Below, in pieces: positions 61,791 through 64,000 of a DNA stretch of 64,000 bases. This DNA comes from Taxillus chinensis (lineage: Eukaryota > Streptophyta > Magnoliopsida > Santalales > Loranthaceae). The stretch covers positions 23,526,148-23,590,147 of the forward strand of contig CM042090.1 in the NCBI GenBank assembly GCA_023512835.1, given 5' to 3'. The notes below the pieces were generated by a model that made no database searches, was not told where the DNA came from, and saw only the letters and a program-made list of their open reading frames with translations. The position numbers and the translations under genes are program-made. Position 1 is the first letter of the stretch; every line of letters begins with the position of its first letter.

Positions 61791-62053
61791 TAGAACCGTC
61801 CGGATCGAGAGGGATTTATAAACCAAAAGAGAAACAAGGGTTTTGAGATTGATTGAGATGTGAGATTTGAGCAAGGTGTTAAAATAGGCTAATAGCATAT
61901 ATACGATGGTAAATTTGTTGCATTATTATTATATTTGTCATCGATTCGTATCATTTCCCCACTCCTCAACCCCAAACGGCCGAGCCATTGCCGCTACGGC
62001 GGCCTCTGGCGGCGAAGGGAGCATAGCGCCGCCGCGACGAGGAATATCAAGCA
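58863..62053. other. Intergenic stretch between the two CHX genes
   Basis: AT-rich without a recognisable gene or a CHX remnant. A long (TG)n tract of about 21 units lies at 61747-61789. The last 80 bases are GC-rich and probably the leader of the second CHX gene. Confidence 0.6.
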
Positions 62054-64000
62054 ATGATTACTAGTGGACGAACATCGTCGGCGGATGTCAACAACGCATT
62101 GAGGGACACTGTCTTGTGCTTGTCCGACAAAATAAGCACCAACAATGGCCTCTGGCAGGCCGAAAATCCCCTGGTCCCTTCTTTCCCTCTCTTCACCTTA
62201 CAGATGGTCTCCATTGTCTTCCTGCTTCGTCTCCTTCGATTCGCCCTCAAGCCCTTCAGAACTCCCCCCCTGGTCTCTGATATCCTCGTGAGTCTCAAAC
62301 CCATTTGAGTTTGTTCATTTTTTTATTGTCCATTTGATGATGAGTTGTTGCTCCTCATCTAGATGCCCCATTTCAGATTTTTAATGACCCATTTATGATG
62401 TTTTAATTTTTCTCTATGACTTACTTCTAGGTTGTAGGTTTGGTTTTGTTTTATAGATGCATGTTTGAGTTTTTACCTTCTATTGGGTTATGGGGTTTTG
62501 CGTATTATTGAGGAGGTTCTATTCCCCTACCCCTGAAGATACAAAACTATGAATATTAATCACAATTAGTGTATTGTTTATAGGAATAGCAATAGTATTT
62601 TAATCCCTGTCCGTATATATCTTCTTGATTTCACAATAAAATGACCCAAATCTAGAACAGAAAACTCAGAAAGATGGGCCCTTTTCACCTAAAGTGTCAT
62701 TTGGAATAGACAAATAATGACAGTAAGTCATGAATGGATAGCGCCCCCACAGGATAGTACAGTTGGTTGAGGCCGCCCAGCTGTCATGCTGGGAAATTCA
62801 ACGGAGGAGGTCTCCCGTTCTAACCTCACCCTGCTCATAAAATTCAGGATTCTTTATCTGTGTATGGGGGCATGATAGGGACTCACACACCCGAAGTTTG
62901 GTCTCATCCAGGGGTTGCTGGGTCAGCTGCTAGCATGGGGTGTTCCTCGGTCATCAAAAAAAGTTATGAATAGATGGCAACTGTCTAAAACTTCTGCCCC
63001 GTTTTGTAGTTCAATTCAAGACTTCAAGGTTTGCAATGGCGACTCAAAAGGCCTGTGTAGGACTTCATATTAGTATCTTTCAAAGATGCTGTAGTAGTAC
63101 CGATTGTTAGACCGTAAGAAATGATGGCTTAAACTCTCCTCTTTCCTTGAAAGAGCATTAGTAATGCCAAGTAAATTTTATGCTTTCTTGTGAATTCACC
63201 ATTATGGGGAAGGATATTGTTATGATTAGATACTTCAATCATTTTGTTTGCAGGGTGGTTTATTGTTAAGCCCAAGTTTTTCAGGCATATGGGATTATTA
63301 CAGGTTAGCAGTCTTCCCCCCTGGCAGCTTAAGGGTCTTAGAGACCATTGCAAGTCTGGGTGTTCTCTACTTTTCCTTCCTCCTTGGCCTCGAGATTGAC
63401 ATAAAAACTATGCTAAGATCTGGGACAGTGGCCCTGCATGTTGCTGTGGCAGGCACAATCCTTCCCTTTTTTGCTGGGTTTATTATGTTTTTCCTTCTCG
63501 CTGGAAACTTCTATCAAGGCCTCGGTGGTCCCTTCCTCTATGGTGCCATCCTTACGGTGACCAGCTTCCCTGCTCTCGCCCAAGTCCTAGCCAATCTCAA
63601 GCTCCTCCATGCTGATGTTGGGAAGACAGCCATGAGTTCTGCCATTATCAATGATATTTCTTCCTGGATCCTTCTTGCATTGGGTTTTGCTTTCTCCAAT
63701 GGGTTCATACTGATGCTTCAAGTGTTGGTGTCCTCCAGTTGCTTTGCAGTGTTGTGCTACTTATGGGTTGGTCCAGCCATTTCGTGGCTAATCAGTGGAG
63801 TTCCCAATGGCCAGAGCTTGACCAAGTTTCAGATATATGTACTTCTTTCAGGTGTTATGGTTGCATCCTTTGTGGCTGAGGTGTGTGGGGTGCACTCCAT
63901 AGGTGGTGCATTCCTTTATGGGGCTAGCATACCTAATGGGATGATAAGGACAGTTCTCATAGAGAAGCTTGAAGATGTTGTGTCGGGGCTGCTGTTGCCA
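62054..64000 (+). CDS. Cation/H+ exchanger of the CHX (CPA2) family, 5' part
   Basis: The gene runs off the window. Exons seen: 62054-62287 and 63254 to at least 64000, 327 residues so far. Exon 1 has 78 codons, against 79 in the neighbour, and the intron is in the same phase and place, so the two genes share a common structure. Exon 2 has GGLLLSPSFSG, LYFSFLLGLEIDIKTMLR, the TSFPALAQVLANLKLLHADVG motif, and the standard Asn211-Asp212 in SSAIINDISSWILLAL, then EVCGVHSIGGAFLYGASIPN and EKLEDVVSGLLLP. Transport-site residues look normal. Codon use is far less GC-biased than in the upstream copy, so this is not a recent duplicate. The start ATG is followed by a hydrophilic stretch and matches the neighbour in length. 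Confidence 0.93.
62742..62962 (+). mobile_element. tRNA-derived SINE in CHX intron 1
   Basis: The 221-bp unit opens GCGCCCCCACAGGATAG, has an A-box-like GTACAGTTGGTTGAGGCC and a B-box-like CCGTTCTAACCTC about 50 bases on, and ends GGTCATC plus an A run, all typical of plant SINEs. Imperfect direct repeats flank it: GTCATGAATGGATAG (62727-62741) and GTTATGAATAGATGG (62963-62977), three mismatches in fifteen, as expected of an old target duplication. Confidence 0.75.

Noticed and set aside
1..64000. CRISPR arrays, operons, plasmid or phage systems
   Set aside because: Spliced nuclear plant DNA; the tandem repeats seen are microsatellites and a simple duplication, without spacer arrays.
1..64000. 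A metabolic gene cluster around CYP710A
   Set aside because: The neighbours are RPL18a, UreG, KAS I, an HMG-box protein and transporters; no other sterol or specialised-metabolism gene is present.

Overview
The window is nuclear DNA of a flowering plant. It has spliced genes with GT-AG introns, AT-rich intergenic DNA full of small transposon remnants, plant-specific families (CYP710A, an arabinogalactan peptide, plastid KAS I, CHX transporters), Copia primer-binding sites of the initiator-tRNA type, and a Site II plus telo-box ribosomal-protein promoter. The species cannot be fixed from the sequence. CYP710A and the first CHX gene are strikingly GC-rich against their surroundings.

Layout, left to right: (1) 1-3587, the 3' half of a plant MraY homologue, with departures at several conserved motifs; (2) 3588-15480, AT-rich DNA with MITE-like repeats and a compact, internally deleted Copia element with 137/138-bp LTRs and a 5-bp target duplication; (3) 15545-17143, an intronless CYP710A sterol C-22 desaturase; (4) 20191-22399, the RPL18a gene with its promoter; (5) a Tourist-like MITE at 23751-24126; (6) 25540-28771, UreG, seven exons; (7) 32451-35047, a CCDC174-like coiled-coil protein, then a tRNA-Arg(ACG) on the minus strand; (8) 38146-38346, an arabinogalactan peptide; (9) 39110-44591 on the minus strand, plastid 3-oxoacyl-ACP synthase I, seven exons; (10) 48009-54960, a small HMG-box protein whose box is split by a 4.8-kb intron holding an antisense Copia relic and a 245-bp tandem duplication; (11) 55940-58862 and 62054-64000 (cut by the window end), two tandem CHX cation/proton exchangers with the same first-intron position but different transport-site residues.

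The genes are a typical mix of housekeeping and metabolic functions and do not form a pathway cluster. I see no convincing new multi-gene system. The best leads are the MraY homologue with altered motifs, the CHX copy with Ser-Glu where the family usually has Asn-Asp, the miniature retroelements (a Gag/RNase H deletion derivative and an LTR-PBS-LTR remnant) and two insertions that amount to a retroposon tail between target duplications. Gene models were assembled by hand from exon reading frames and splice sites; similarity statements rest on recognition of families, not on a database search.
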